From positions 2,614,261 through 2,678,260 of the forward strand of contig NZ_CP012373.2 in assembly GCF_001305575.3 (NCBI RefSeq): 64,000 nucleotides of DNA. The letters are read 5' to 3'. Position 1 is the first letter of the stretch. Each line of letters begins with the position of its first letter. The notes beneath the pieces were generated by a model. The model was given only the letters and a program-made list of their open reading frames with translations. It was not told the origin of the DNA and ran no database searches. This document shows positions 8,934-17,990 of this stretch, piece after piece. This DNA comes from Beggiatoa leptomitoformis. Lineage in GTDB: Bacteria; Pseudomonadota; Gammaproteobacteria; Beggiatoales; Beggiatoaceae. A program made the position numbers and the translations under genes.

Positions 8934-8962
8934 TTGACGAAGGCAGATTAGTTTACTACTAT
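8934..8962 (+). promoter_or_regulatory. sigma-70 promoter of tRNA-Val
   Basis: TTGACG (8934-8939), a 17-bp spacer and TACTAT (8957-8962), ending 16 bases before the tRNA. Confidence 0.7.
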
Positions 8963-8978
8963 ATCGGCTTCAAACAGT

Positions 8979-9053
8979 AGGCGCGTAGCTCAGTGGTAGA
9001 GCATCACCTTGACATGGTGGTGGTCGGTGGTTCGAACCCACTCGTGCCTACCA
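8979..9053 (+). tRNA. tRNA-Val (anticodon GAC)
   Basis: Acceptor AGGCGCG (8979-8985) pairs with CGTGCCT (9043-9049) with one G-T wobble. D arm GCTC/GAGC, anticodon loop TTGACAT with GAC at 9011-9013, T loop TTCGAAC. Encoded CCA at 9051-9053. Confidence 0.97.
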
Positions 9054-9087
9054 ATTTTTATCCCCCACAATTTATAGTTTAAGATAA

Positions 9088-9115
9088 TTTACTTATCCGA
9101 TACTATCGCTATAAT
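9088..9115 (+). promoter_or_regulatory. likely promoter of thrS
   Basis: TTTACT (9088-9093), 16-bp spacer, perfect TATAAT (9110-9115). It would give a leader of roughly 85 bases before the thrS ATG. Confidence 0.6.
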
Positions 9116-9207
9116 TAATTCCAATATCCCATAACGTAATGACAACTTACTAATATTGTTATTATCGTTTGACTGTTGTTCAATTATCCTACACATGTGC
9201 TCACACT

Positions 9208-11115
9208 ATGCTCAACATTACCTTACCTGATGGTAGTCAACGTCAATTTGACCGCCCTGTGACGGTGGCAGAAATAGCCGCCAATATTGGTGCAGGACTT
9301 GCGAAAGCTGCGCTTGCTGGCAAAGTAAACGGACGCTTAGTGGACACTACTACAACAGTCGAGACCGATGCAGACGTTGCGATTATTACCGAGCGTGACC
9401 CAGAAGGGTTAGAAATTATTCGCCATTCTTGTTCACATCTTATGGCGCAAGCGGTAAAACAATTATATCCAGAAACACAAGTTACCATTGGTCCTGTGAT
9501 TGATGATGGCTTTTATTATGATTTTGCAAGAGAAAAACGTTTCACGCCTGAAGATTTAGATAAAATTCAGGCAAAAATGGAAGAAATTGTAGAAAAAGAT
9601 TACCCGCTCATCCGCTCATTAATGCCCCGTGACGAAGCGGTACAGTTTTTCCGTGACATGGGTGAGGCATATAAAGCAGAAATCATTGCGTCTATCCCCT
9701 CTAATGAACCTATCTCTTTGTATCGTCAAGGGGATTTCATTGATTTATGTCGTGGTCCACATGTGCCAAGCACAGGTAAACTAAAAGCCTTTAAACTCAT
9801 GAAATTAGCAGGAGCTTATTGGCGTGGCGATTCGAATAATGAAATGCTCCAACGGGTTTATGGGACGGCATGGGCGAAGAAGAAAGACTTAGATGACTAT
9901 TTACACCGTTTAGAAGAAGCCGAAAAGCGCGACCATCGTAAACTAGGGAAACAACTGGGTTTATTCCATATCCAAGAAGAAGCCCCCGGTATGATTTTTT
10001 GGCACGATAAAGGCTGGACCTTATATTTAGAAGTGCAACAATATATTCGTCGGGTGTTGCGAAAAAACGGTTATCAAGAAGTCCATACCCCCCAAATTGT
10101 CGACCGTTCTTTATGGGAACGTTCTGGACACTGGGAAAAATTTCGGGAAGGCATGTTTACCACCCATTCCGAAAATCGGGATTATGCCATCAAGCCTATG
10201 AACTGCCCGTGTCATATTCAGATTTTTAATCAAGGCTTAAAAAGTTACCGCGATTTACCCCTACGTCTTGCCGAATTTGGCTCTTGCCACCGTAATGAAC
10301 CCTCTGGAACATTACATGGTTTGATGCGGATACGTAACTTTGTACAAGATGATGCACACATTTTCTGTACCGATGAACAAATTCAGAGCGAAGTATCAAA
10401 CTTCATTGATTTAGTTTATAAAGTTTATGCTGATTTTGGTTTTAACGACATTATCATCAAACTCTCTACCCGTCCTGCACAACGGGTGGGTAGTGATGCC
10501 GATTGGGATAAAGCTGAAAATGCCTTAGCCATTGCCCTGCAAAATAAAGGCTTAGCCTTTGATTTACAACCGGGGGAAGGCGCGTTTTATGGTCCTAAAA
10601 TTGAGTTTTCACTTAAAGACTGTATTGGACGCGTTTGGCAATGTGGCACGATTCAAGTAGATTTCTCCATGCCCGGTCGCTTAAGTGCTGAATACGTTGC
10701 TGCGGATGGTAGTCGTCAAGTTCCTGTGATGCTACATCGTGCAATTCTCGGTTCATTTGAACGCTTTATCGGTATTCTGATTGAAGAACATGCGGGTATT
10801 TTCCCCTTATGGCTCGCCCCCACACAAGTTGCTGTCATGAGTATTACAGACCAGCAAGCAGAATATGTTCTCCAAATAACAGAACAGTTAAATCAACAAG
10901 GTTTCCGCGCAATTAGCGATACCCGTAACGAAAAGATTAACCTCAAAATCCGTGAAAATACGCTACATCGCGTTCCTTACCTCTTAGTTGTTGGCAATCG
11001 GGAAATGGAAAATCAACAAGTTGCTATGCGGACCCTGAAAGGTGAAGATAAAGGCGCGATGTCGTTAGCCAGTTTTACACAACTGCTCGCGGCAGAGGTT
11101 GCACAATATCGGTAA
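9208..11115 (+). CDS. thrS: threonine--tRNA ligase
   Basis: I chose the ATG at 9208 (635 residues) because [11 protein letters not shown] matches the usual N-terminus; an in-frame TTG at 9169 would add 13 residues without family support. Order: TGS domain (about 1-60), the second editing domain with [16 protein letters not shown] and the later [12 protein letters not shown] (His/Cys editing residues), the class II catalytic core with motif 2 ([20 protein letters not shown]) and motif 3 ([21 protein letters not shown]), and the anticodon-binding domain to the end. The catalytic zinc ligand Cys lies in KPMNCPCH. First gene of the thrS-infC-rpmI-rplT cluster. No ribosome-binding site is obvious. 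Confidence 0.97.
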   Translation: MLNITLPDGSQRQFDRPVTVAEIAANIGAGLAKAALAGKVNGRLVDTTTTVETDADVAIITERDPEGLEIIRHSCSHLMAQAVKQLYPETQVTIGPVIDDGFYYDFAREKRFTPEDLDKIQAKMEEIVEKDYPLIRSLMPRDEAVQFFRDMGEAYKAEIIASIPSNEPISLYRQGDFIDLCRGPHVPSTGKLKAFKLMKLAGAYWRGDSNNEMLQRVYGTAWAKKKDLDDYLHRLEEAEKRDHRKLGKQLGLFHIQEEAPGMIFWHDKGWTLYLEVQQYIRRVLRKNGYQEVHTPQIVDRSLWERSGHWEKFREGMFTTHSENRDYAIKPMNCPCHIQIFNQGLKSYRDLPLRLAEFGSCHRNEPSGTLHGLMRIRNFVQDDAHIFCTDEQIQSEVSNFIDLVYKVYADFGFNDIIIKLSTRPAQRVGSDADWDKAENALAIALQNKGLAFDLQPGEGAFYGPKIEFSLKDCIGRVWQCGTIQVDFSMPGRLSAEYVAADGSRQVPVMLHRAILGSFERFIGILIEEHAGIFPLWLAPTQVAVMSITDQQAEYVLQITEQLNQQGFRAISDTRNEKINLKIRENTLHRVPYLLVVGNREMENQQVAMRTLKGEDKGAMSLASFTQLLAAEVAQYR

Positions 11116-11138
11116 TAGTGAACACTTATAAGCAGTAG

Positions 11139-11179
11139 GCGAGTGACAATGCAATGTTAATTTTGTGCATGTCACTCGC
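11139..11179 (+). promoter_or_regulatory. strong hairpin between thrS and infC
   Basis: Perfect 9-bp outer stem gcgagtgac (11139-11147) / gtcactcgc (11171-11179), extended by a partial inner pairing (atgca/tgcat). Only a weak T-rich tail (gtatttatt) follows. It could be a partial terminator or an attenuator/processing site that sets the ratio of thrS to infC-rpmI-rplT. Confidence 0.55.
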
Positions 11180-11266
11180 GTATTTATTAAATTTACGCTA
11201 TGCTATAGAGTCTTTACGTCTCATTTACTGAGCCGTTTTAAGAACGAATAAAGTGTTTAATGACTT

Positions 11267-11273
11267 CGGAGGG
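11267..11273 (+). promoter_or_regulatory. ribosome-binding site deciding the infC start
   Basis: CGGAGGG ends seven bases before an ATC codon at 11281. It lies downstream of the ATG at 11260, so that ATG cannot be the start it serves. Confidence 0.85.
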
Positions 11274-11280
11274 TTGTTTC

Positions 11281-11820
11281 ATCGCAACGGAAAAGGATAA
11301 ACAAACGCGCTTAAACGAGCAGATTACTGCTCCAAAAGTACGTTTAATTGACGCAGAAGGTAATCAAGTCGGAATCGTTTCGATTCGGGACGCGCAACAA
11401 CTCGCAACTGACGCGGAATTGGATTTGGTGGAAATTGTTCCCAATGCTAAACCACCCGTTTGTCGCGTTATGGATTATGGCAAGTTCTTATTTGAACAAA
11501 ATAAGAAACGTCATACTGCGAAGAAAAAACAAAAACAGGTGCAGATTAAGGAAATAAAATTCCGTCCCGGCACTGACGAAGGGGATTATCAGGTAAAACT
11601 ACGCAACCTGATACGTTTCCTAGAAGATGGCGACAAAGCCAAAGTCACCCTGCGGTTTCGTGGGCGTGAACTTTCCCATCAGGAATTGGGAATGAAACTG
11701 CTAAAACGTGTAGAACAAGACCTAACAGAACTAGGAATTGTTGAACAACACGCGAAAATGGAAGGTAAGCAGATGGTGATGATTGTCGCTCCCAAAAAAG
11801 CACAACAAACTTCCTCATGA
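11281..11820 (+). CDS. infC: translation initiation factor IF-3 (ATC start codon)
   Basis: 179 residues if translation starts at ATC 11281, directly matching the usual IF-3 length of about 180. Two domains: N-terminal ([34 protein letters not shown]) and C-terminal ([50 protein letters not shown]), joined by a lysine-rich linker. IF-3 discriminates against non-AUG starts, and an AUU/AUC start lets it repress its own mRNA in known bacteria; the same control is inferred here. rpmI and rplT follow closely. Confidence 0.95.
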   Translation: MATEKDKQTRLNEQITAPKVRLIDAEGNQVGIVSIRDAQQLATDAELDLVEIVPNAKPPVCRVMDYGKFLFEQNKKRHTAKKKQKQVQIKEIKFRPGTDEGDYQVKLRNLIRFLEDGDKAKVTLRFRGRELSHQELGMKLLKRVEQDLTELGIVEQHAKMEGKQMVMIVAPKKAQQTSS

Positions 11821-11837
11821 ATGCGGAGTAGTAGAGT

Positions 11838-12035
11838 ATGCCTAAACTAAAATCTCACAGTGGCGCGTCTAAACGGTTTAAACGCACTGCTTCAGGTGGC
11901 TTTAAACATGGTCAAAGTCATCGTCGTCATATCCTGACGAAAAAAACTACTAAACGTAAGCGTCAATTACGTCATCCTACACTGGTACACGAGTCAGATG
12001 TACCAATGTTAAATCGTTTATTACCTTTCGCATAA
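11838..12035 (+). CDS. rpmI: 50S ribosomal protein L35
   Basis: 65 residues, the normal L35 length, very basic: [20 protein letters not shown] at the start and [20 protein letters not shown] near the end. It sits in the large subunit. It lies 17 bases after infC and 13 bases before rplT. GCGGAG lies about 12 bases before the ATG. In enterobacteria the infC-rpmI-rplT mRNA is repressed by L20; the same is plausible here but no L20 site was identified. Confidence 0.97.
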   Translation: MPKLKSHSGASKRFKRTASGGFKHGQSHRRHILTKKTTKRKRQLRHPTLVHESDVPMLNRLLPFA

Positions 12036-12048
12036 GGAGTAGAACAAC

Positions 12049-12408
12049 ATGGCAAGAGTTAAACGTGGTGTTACTGCCCGTGCAAGACACAAAAAGGTTT
12101 TAAACGCCGCTAAAGGTTATCGTGGTTTTCGTAAAAATGTTTATCGCGTTGCGAAACAAGCTGTTACCAAAGCTGGGCAATATGCGTACCGTGACCGTCG
12201 GCAACGTAAACGTCAGTTCCGTGCATTGTGGATTGCGCGTATCAACGCGGCTGCCCGTGAGTTAGGATTGTCCTATAGCCGTTTCATCAATGGCTTACAC
12301 AAGGCGGGGATTGAGGTTGATCGTAAAATGTTGGCAGAATTAGCCGTCTTTAATAAAGACGCTTTCAAAGCAATTGCTGAGAAAGTAAAAGGTTGTTTAG
12401 CCGCATAA
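12049..12408 (+). CDS. rplT: 50S ribosomal protein L20
   Basis: 119 residues, full-length L20: [37 protein letters not shown], and the globular C-terminus with [20 protein letters not shown]. It binds 23S rRNA early in 50S assembly. A good site, AAGGAG, lies about nine bases before the start. It is the last gene of the cluster here: pheS and pheT, which often follow in gammaproteobacteria, are replaced by a convergent chemotaxis-like pair. Confidence 0.98.
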   Translation: MARVKRGVTARARHKKVLNAAKGYRGFRKNVYRVAKQAVTKAGQYAYRDRRQRKRQFRALWIARINAAARELGLSYSRFINGLHKAGIEVDRKMLAELAVFNKDAFKAIAEKVKGCLAA

Positions 12409-12417
12409 ACCGTTTTG

Positions 12418-12461
12418 TAAAGACTCTCTACAGCGATTTCTTAGCTAAAGAGGGTCTTTAA
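12418..12461 (+). terminator. imperfect hairpin after rplT
   Basis: taaagactctcta pairs imperfectly with taaagagggtcttta across a loop of about 15 bases, ten bases past the rplT stop. No T-run, so moderate confidence. The rest of the gap to 12700 shows only worn copies of short A/T-rich repeats. Confidence 0.5.
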
Positions 12462-12700
12462 TCCATATAAAACCCATTTAAAATCTCTAAAAATAACGAT
12501 ATATCTAGTTTTTAAGCATTTAAATACAATGTCCGCCGTGCGTATTCAATCGCCTCAGCTATTGGATAACACATAAATAGCTAAAACCATTTTATCCCCG
12601 CCACCGTTTTTATTTCCCGTTATAAGCGTCTAACTCAAGATTTTAAGCGGATTCTACAAGTCTAGTTTATCCTACTACTGCGTTTTTCGTTTCTCAGCGA

Positions 12701-13315
12701 CTAACTTATAAATTGTTGCAAATAAACATTTACTTTTGTCTTTAGCTCTTCAATGGATGATATATCCAAGATAAATGCTACATAACCAATAATATCTTTG
12801 GTTTGTAAAGTAAAATCTATCTTTAATAACATAATAATATCCTGCTCTACAGGGATACTACTGTGTAACACATCAACAGCAGAACCAATAGAAAAAGTAG
12901 GTAATTCATTAATTAACTCATGCCCTAAAATATTGGCAAAACTCCCAAGACAAGAATTAAGAATAATATTTCCCACTTCCATCATCGCATCCTGTTCCAA
13001 CTCCCGTAAAGTCTCTAAAGGCAACGCTTGTTTAATAATAGCAAGGGTTAAATCAATACTTTTTTCCTGAGGAAATAACAAAATAGCCTCCCCCCAGAAC
13101 GAACCATGAAACCGCTGTTTAATGGCCGTAATTTGCTGCTCGGGCGTGCTATTAATGCTATGGGCTGCAGATTGACGTGAGACTAGCTCAATATTAGGAA
13201 CGGACAATTTTACTTCAGCATCCACCATCGCACTTAAAGAGGCGGCCGCTTGTCCCATTCCAATATTGAGCAGTTCTGTAATAACATCAATTTCTAATTC
13301 AGAGAGTTGAATCAT
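12701..13315 (-). CDS. cheC: CheC-like chemotaxis phosphatase
   Basis: 204 residues from the ATG at 13315, three bases past the stop of the receiver gene; a TTG two codons upstream would overlap that stop. Two CheC active-site helices are visible: ELLNIGMGQAAASL (Glu14, Asn17) and MMEVGNIILNS with the same E..N pattern, separated by beta segments. CheC proteins dephosphorylate CheY-type receivers. The adjacent receiver gene is the obvious partner. It is not within a large chemotaxis operon, so the output pathway is unknown. Confidence 0.88.
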   Translation of the reverse strand: MIQLSELEIDVITELLNIGMGQAAASLSAMVDAEVKLSVPNIELVSRQSAAHSINSTPEQQITAIKQRFHGSFWGEAILLFPQEKSIDLTLAIIKQALPLETLRELEQDAMMEVGNIILNSCLGSFANILGHELINELPTFSIGSAVDVLHSSIPVEQDIIMLLKIDFTLQTKDIIGYVAFILDISSIEELKTKVNVYLQQFIS

Positions 13316-13317
13316 TT

Positions 13318-13674
13318 TCAATTTTGTAAAAAATTTAGAATTTTTTCTTCCGTAATGGGTTTAGAAATAAACTGAATACCCATTAAATGGGCTTTTTGTC
13401 TGACCATTTCCTGAATATTTGCGGTTAACAAACCAATTTTTGCCTGCGGGTATTTTTCAAGTAATTTAGATGCTAATAATAAACCATCCATACCGGGCAT
13501 ATTTAAATCTAAAGTAGCAATATCAACAGGATGTGATTCCGTTTTGCTTAAGGCTTCATCCCCATTGCTCGCTTCAATAATCTCTGCTTGTGGATTTGCT
13601 TGATTGATAATGGCACGAATTAACATTCTGGAAACGCGACTGTCATCTACTACTAAGATCGTTTGTGATGTCAT
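13318..13674 (-). CDS. CheY-like single-domain response regulator
   Basis: 118 residues, one receiver domain only. Acidic pair D10-D11 in ILVVDDSR, phosphoacceptor D56 in LDLNMPGMDG, a Thr/Ala in LLTANIQ and the conserved Lys in FISKPIT. No output domain, so it should act by protein contact. It lies directly upstream of the CheC-like gene on the same strand. The 231-base space upstream, shared with the divergent NERD gene, should hold both promoters. Confidence 0.92.
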   Translation of the reverse strand: MTSQTILVVDDSRVSRMLIRAIINQANPQAEIIEASNGDEALSKTESHPVDIATLDLNMPGMDGLLLASKLLEKYPQAKIGLLTANIQEMVRQKAHLMGIQFISKPITEEKILNFLQN

Positions 13675-13905
13675 TTTAAAATCCTAACTTTTAAGACTTA
13701 GTAAAAACTGAAAATAATAGATAGTATAAAGTAGCAGGGTTATTTTTGGTATTTTTGTTAATAAAATTGTATTTGTAAAAGAAAAACAACATACCCGACC
13801 TGCTGAAAAGAACGTAAAATGCGTATAATACCTGTTACCATGATAAATTTTTTTCCTAACTAACTGAAAAATATTCAAAATAAATGTATTGTTAAGGATG
13901 ACAGC

Positions 13906-14673
13906 ATGAATGGGTTTATTCTTTTGGGTGTCTTGCTTATGGCTTTTTTTCTTCTATTCGCCGTAATCAACTTTTTAAAATCCGCTTTTTTTAAAGGCAT
14001 CACAGGTGAGGCACAAGTCAATTCTGCAATTAGATGTCATCTTGATAAAAAAAGCTATTTTTTAATAAAAAATATTACCTTACCCATCGATAGTCGAACC
14101 ACTCAAATAGACCATCTTATCGTGTCACCTTTTGGCATATTTGTGATTGAAACTAAAAATATGCGTGGCAATATTTATGGCAAAGAAGAAGATAAACTGT
14201 GGACACAACAGCTTAATAAAACACACTACACCTTTCAAAACCCGCTTCATCAAAATTATAAACACGTAAAAACCTTAGAAACATTACTTGATATTGATAT
14301 TAAGAAACTACACTCTTTAATTGTATTTATTGGGAAAAGTACCTTTAAAACACCTATGCCAAAAAATGTAACGCAAGGTATTGCATTTATTGACTTTATT
14401 AGACGTAAAAAAACGCGCTGTTTTACGGATACTGAAATAACCGATATTTTGCATCGGATTGAAAACAGTCGGTTAAGCCCTTCTCTAAAAACACACCGCA
14501 ATCATATAAAAAATATTGACGCTTTAAAAACAGAAAAACCAACAGCAATGAATTGTCCAATCTGTGGTAATATCATGATATTACGCACAACACAGCAAGG
14601 AAAAGCCCAAGGTAAACAATTTTGGGGATGTTCCCACTTTCCAACCTGTAAAACCATCGTCAATATTTCTTGA
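13906..14673 (+). CDS. membrane-anchored NERD nuclease-like protein with C4 zinc finger
   Basis: 255 residues. An N-terminal membrane segment (about 4-28) is followed by a NERD domain (about 33-150) with GEAQV, QIDHLIVSPFGIFVIETKN (the D...E.K pattern of restriction-type nucleases) and a central WTQQLN segment. The C-terminus (about 210-250) is a topoisomerase-type zinc finger: CPICG ... FWGCSHFPTCK. The nuclease residues look intact, but the biological role of NERD proteins is mostly unknown. A gap of 18 bases leads to the next gene, so co-transcription is likely. Confidence 0.88.
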   Translation: MNGFILLGVLLMAFFLLFAVINFLKSAFFKGITGEAQVNSAIRCHLDKKSYFLIKNITLPIDSRTTQIDHLIVSPFGIFVIETKNMRGNIYGKEEDKLWTQQLNKTHYTFQNPLHQNYKHVKTLETLLDIDIKKLHSLIVFIGKSTFKTPMPKNVTQGIAFIDFIRRKKTRCFTDTEITDILHRIENSRLSPSLKTHRNHIKNIDALKTEKPTAMNCPICGNIMILRTTQQGKAQGKQFWGCSHFPTCKTIVNIS

Positions 14674-14691
14674 ATGTAGTGGATAGTCATT

Positions 14692-15105
14692 ATGTTATTA
14701 ACTTTAGAAAAAGTTATTATTCTGAAAACCGTTAATATATTTTCAGAAATTCCTGAAGAATATTTGGTCGAGCTTGCTTCCAGTGTTGAACAAATTCGGG
14801 TTAAAGCAGATGAAATTATTTTTAAAAAGGGCGATTTAGGCTCATCTATGTACATCATCGTTGCGGGAAAAGTTCGTATTCATGATGGTGATAAAGAAAT
14901 TACGATGTTAGCTGACCGAGAGGTATTTGGCGAATTAGCGGCACTAGACCCAGAACCGCGCTCTGCAACAGTCACCGCCCTAGAGGACACTACTTTATTT
15001 CGTGTCAATGAAAGTATGTTATATGAATTAATTACAGAACGAACAGAAGTTGCACGCGGTATTATTCGTGTGCTTTGTCAGAGGTTGCGGACAACTTCAG
15101 GTTAG
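14692..15105 (+). CDS. single cyclic-nucleotide-binding domain protein
   Basis: 137 residues, essentially one CNB domain. The phosphate-binding cassette reads FGELAALDPEPRSATVTA, with the Glu and Arg expected for binding cAMP or cGMP; KGDLGSSMYIIVAGKVRIH is the preceding beta roll. There is no DNA-binding, kinase or channel domain, so it may sense a nucleotide and act through a partner. It is tightly between the NERD gene and sppA on the same strand, so all three may form one unit. Confidence 0.88.
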   Translation: MLLTLEKVIILKTVNIFSEIPEEYLVELASSVEQIRVKADEIIFKKGDLGSSMYIIVAGKVRIHDGDKEITMLADREVFGELAALDPEPRSATVTALEDTTLFRVNESMLYELITERTEVARGIIRVLCQRLRTTSG

Positions 15106-15145
15106 TTTGTTGTTTTATTTTTTTTATTTATTAAGGGTTCATAAT

Positions 15146-16126
15146 ATGGCAACTGAAAACGACTCTAAACCCGATAATTGGGAACGTGATGCCTTAACCC
15201 GTTTGGCATTTGCGGCAGTTAATGAACAACGTCGCGCTCGTCGCTGGCGGATTTTTTTTACTTTTTTGTTCTTTCTATATGCTATTTCGGTTACTTTTTT
15301 AGTCAATCCGCATATTTTAGATACTTGGATTGCTGAAGATGAAGATATTATTGTTGGTGGTGATAAACACACGGCACTGATTGAAATTGAAGGGGCGATT
15401 ACGGCAGACAGTAAAACTAATGCGGATAATATTATCACAGGGTTACGAAATGCCTTTAAAGATAAAAAGACCGTGGGGGTTATTTTACGCATCAATAGCC
15501 CCGGTGGTAGTCCTGTCCAATCTGGCTATATCTATGATGAAATTAAGCGATTACGCAAAAAATACCCTGAGATTCCGTTATATGCTGTCGTTGTAGATTT
15601 ATGTGCATCGGGTGGTTATTACATCGCTTCTGCGGCGGACAAAATTTATGCGGATAAAGCCAGTTTAGTGGGTTCTATTGGTGTCGTCCTCAATGGCTTT
15701 GGATTTGTAAATACCCTAGATAAGTTAGGGGTGGAGCGTCGTTTATATACCGCAGGTGACCATAAAGGCTTTTTAGACCCATTTTCTCCTGAAAACCCTG
15801 TGGAAGTTGAACATATTAAGAAAACCCTAAGTCAAGTACATGAGCAATTCATTAATATGGTTAAACAAGGACGAGGGGAACGTTTAAAATATCAAGAACA
15901 TCCTGAGTTATTTTCGGGATTAATCTGGACAGGGGAACAGGGTATTGAACTGGGTTTAGTGGATGCGTTAGGAAGTAGCAGTTATGTCGCCCGTGATATT
16001 TTTAAAGCGGAGAAACTGGTAAATTTTACGCCACATAACACGCTGGTTGAGCGGTTTGCAGAGCGGTTTGGTGCAAGTGCAGGCGGGGCTGTTTGGGAAA
16101 GCCTACAAAATATGAACTTAAAATAA
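15146..16126 (+). CDS. sppA: signal peptide peptidase SppA (S49 family)
   Basis: 326 residues from the ATG at 15146; the open frame runs 32 codons further upstream, overlapping the previous gene without family support. One membrane anchor (about 34-54) precedes a periplasmic S49 domain of the short type. Catalytic dyad: Ser155 in DLCASGGYYIA and Lys207 in AGDHKGFLDPF; the block SLVGSIGVVL is also conserved. It degrades leftover signal peptides in the inner membrane. An 11-bp stem hairpin follows the stop. Confidence 0.94.
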   Translation: MATENDSKPDNWERDALTRLAFAAVNEQRRARRWRIFFTFLFFLYAISVTFLVNPHILDTWIAEDEDIIVGGDKHTALIEIEGAITADSKTNADNIITGLRNAFKDKKTVGVILRINSPGGSPVQSGYIYDEIKRLRKKYPEIPLYAVVVDLCASGGYYIASAADKIYADKASLVGSIGVVLNGFGFVNTLDKLGVERRLYTAGDHKGFLDPFSPENPVEVEHIKKTLSQVHEQFINMVKQGRGERLKYQEHPELFSGLIWTGEQGIELGLVDALGSSSYVARDIFKAEKLVNFTPHNTLVERFAERFGASAGGAVWESLQNMNLK

Positions 16127-16131
16127 GATGA

Positions 16132-16169
16132 ATTATTATAGGGGCGATGCCAAGCGTACCTATAATAAT
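16132..16169. terminator. hairpin after sppA
   Basis: Perfect 11-bp inverted repeat attattatagg / cctataataat around a 16-base loop that contains ggcgatgcc. It lies five bases after the sppA stop and before the next gene. No T-run. Confidence 0.55.
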
Positions 16170-16202
16170 ATCCTCATAAGTAAGAAAAACACTTTTCGCG
16201 AT

Positions 16203-16934
16203 ATGACAGATATGGTTATATTTAGATATTCTTTTTTATGGTTATTTCTATTAAATGTCCCGCTAGTCAGCATGGCCGAAACGGTATCCATTGTGCCTAC
16301 TGTTTTTTATTCTTACCGCAATTTTGAGTATTCGGTGGGCGGAGCGGGTGGTGTAGAAGGGTCGATTAATTCCGTTGGGTTGGGAGTTACCGCTATTTAT
16401 CAACAGTTTTACGTCGATATTGCAGGCGAAGAAAATCCTAATGCCAGTGAAGAAGAAACGAATAATTTACTTTTTACCAACACGGTTGACTTTGACCGTA
16501 ATGATGTAGCCTTATCACTCGGTTACGCAATAAATGATTCAATAAGCACTTTTATCGGCTACAAATACGGAAAATCAACGATTACTGCACGTCCTAACTC
16601 CCCTTTTGCAGGAGAGGAAATTAGCCTCACAGGATACGGTGCATTTATTGGAGCGGGTGGAGGTTGGTCTGTACGTAATTGGGGTTTTATTTCTTTTAGT
16701 GCCGCTTATGCACAGCTTGACAGCACCTATCGTGATTTAACCGTTGATGTTGTTGATGGCAACGCGAGGGGGACGAGTTTGAGCATAAAATGGAAAGCAC
16801 CACTAACGGAAAATTTTTTTTATGATTTCTCTTTGATTCGTCACGATTATCGCTACAAAGATTTTGAGAAAATTGATTCTGATATTTCTGAACAAATCTT
16901 GTCATTACGAGCGGGGTTGTCGTATCGATTCTAA
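16203..16934 (+). CDS. small outer-membrane beta-barrel protein
   Basis: 243 residues from the ATG at 16203; the frame extends 25 codons upstream but that part overlaps the hairpin and would bury the signal peptide. A signal peptide (TM-like VIFRYSFLWLFLLNVPLVSMA) is followed by alternating strands (YSVGGAGG, ALSLGYAINDSISTFIGYKYG, FISFSAAYAQ) and a final aromatic SLRAGLSYRF, typical for outer-membrane barrels. Perhaps 8-10 strands. No specific family or substrate is recognised. An in-frame ATG at 16212 is an equally possible start. Confidence 0.75.
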   Translation: MTDMVIFRYSFLWLFLLNVPLVSMAETVSIVPTVFYSYRNFEYSVGGAGGVEGSINSVGLGVTAIYQQFYVDIAGEENPNASEEETNNLLFTNTVDFDRNDVALSLGYAINDSISTFIGYKYGKSTITARPNSPFAGEEISLTGYGAFIGAGGGWSVRNWGFISFSAAYAQLDSTYRDLTVDVVDGNARGTSLSIKWKAPLTENFFYDFSLIRHDYRYKDFEKIDSDISEQILSLRAGLSYRF

Positions 16935-16971
16935 AATTGCTCACCACTGGTTAAAAGGATAATAAATATAA

Positions 16972-17961
16972 ATGGATAATACATCCCCTTCTGAACTCTA
17001 TCCTCCCCTAGAACCTTTTGCGATACATCATGTTGCTGTGGGGGAGGGACATACGCTTTATGTTGAGGAATGTGGCAACCCGCAGGGGATTCCTGTGGTG
17101 TTTTTGCATGGTGGTCCGGGGTCTTACTGTAAGGCGCAACACCGCTCTTTTTTTAATCCGCAACATTATCATATTATTCTTTTTGACCAACGGGGTGCGG
17201 GACGTTCCACACCGACAGGTAACGTTAGAGCCAATACAACACAACATTTGTTGGCTGACATGGAAGTTCTCCGTCAATATTTTCGTATTGAACAATGGCT
17301 TATTTTTGGTGGGTCGTGGGGTGCAACGTTAGGCTTGCTTTATGCGATTGAACAACCTAAACGTGTGTTAGGTCTGATTTTACGTGGGACATTTCTCGCG
17401 CGATTACGTGATTTATACTGGTTTTATCATCATGATGGCGTTGCACGTCTGTTTCCTGAAGCATGGAATATCTTTGCTCATTGCGATTTTTTACCCAAAA
17501 TACCTGATAGCTCCCTCATCAGTAAAGTAAATATGTACGATTTATTAGCATGTTATAATTATTTCATGCAGGATAATTCCCCTAAAGCACATCAAGCCGC
17601 GCTTGCTTGGTCAAACTGGGCGGGTACTGTCATTAGTATGGGGCAATTTCCTGCCCTAACAGAATCAAGCCCTGAAATACTTCAATCTGCACGGATAGAA
17701 TGTTACTACATGAATAACTTATGCTTTATTGAAGATGAGCATATTTTAAACAATCTCAACGCATTAACAACAATACCTGCCATTCTAATTCATGGGCAAC
17801 AAGATTTAGTTTGTCCTTTAGAAAGTGCCTATCAATTACATCAGGTTTTGCCTAACAGCCAACTCACGGTTTTACCCCAGAGTGGACACCTATCCAGCAC
17901 GCCCGCTATGCTCAGTGCCTTAGTACAAGCCACAGATGAGTTTTCACAAAGACTCCTGTAA
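16972..17961 (+). CDS. pip: prolyl iminopeptidase-like alpha/beta hydrolase
   Basis: 329 residues of the S33 family. Oxyanion-hole HGGPGSYC, LFDQRGAGRSTP, nucleophile Ser115 in GGSWGATL, cap-domain block GTFLARLRDLYWFYHHDG, acidic residue in HGQQDLVCPLESA and catalytic His in PQSGHLSS. These are the blocks of proline iminopeptidase, which removes an N-terminal proline from peptides in the cytoplasm. Length (usual about 315-320) fits. It is an independent gene with 29 bases before the next one on the same strand. Confidence 0.9.
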   Translation: MDNTSPSELYPPLEPFAIHHVAVGEGHTLYVEECGNPQGIPVVFLHGGPGSYCKAQHRSFFNPQHYHIILFDQRGAGRSTPTGNVRANTTQHLLADMEVLRQYFRIEQWLIFGGSWGATLGLLYAIEQPKRVLGLILRGTFLARLRDLYWFYHHDGVARLFPEAWNIFAHCDFLPKIPDSSLISKVNMYDLLACYNYFMQDNSPKAHQAALAWSNWAGTVISMGQFPALTESSPEILQSARIECYYMNNLCFIEDEHILNNLNALTTIPAILIHGQQDLVCPLESAYQLHQVLPNSQLTVLPQSGHLSSTPAMLSALVQATDEFSQRLL

Positions 17962-17990
17962 TACTCTCTCTCATTTAAAAGTAGAAGAAA

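Noticed and set aside
9169-9207. TTG start adding 13 residues to ThrRS
   Set aside because: The TGS domain normally begins at [11 protein letters not shown], and there is no ribosome-binding site favouring the TTG.
9054-9207. T-box or other tRNA-sensing leader before thrS
   Set aside because: The leader is too short and lacks the T-box sequence; such leaders are rare in gammaproteobacteria.
13684-13878. 64-codon minus-strand frame upstream of the receiver gene
   Set aside because: It lies in the divergent promoter region, has odd composition and no ribosome-binding site.
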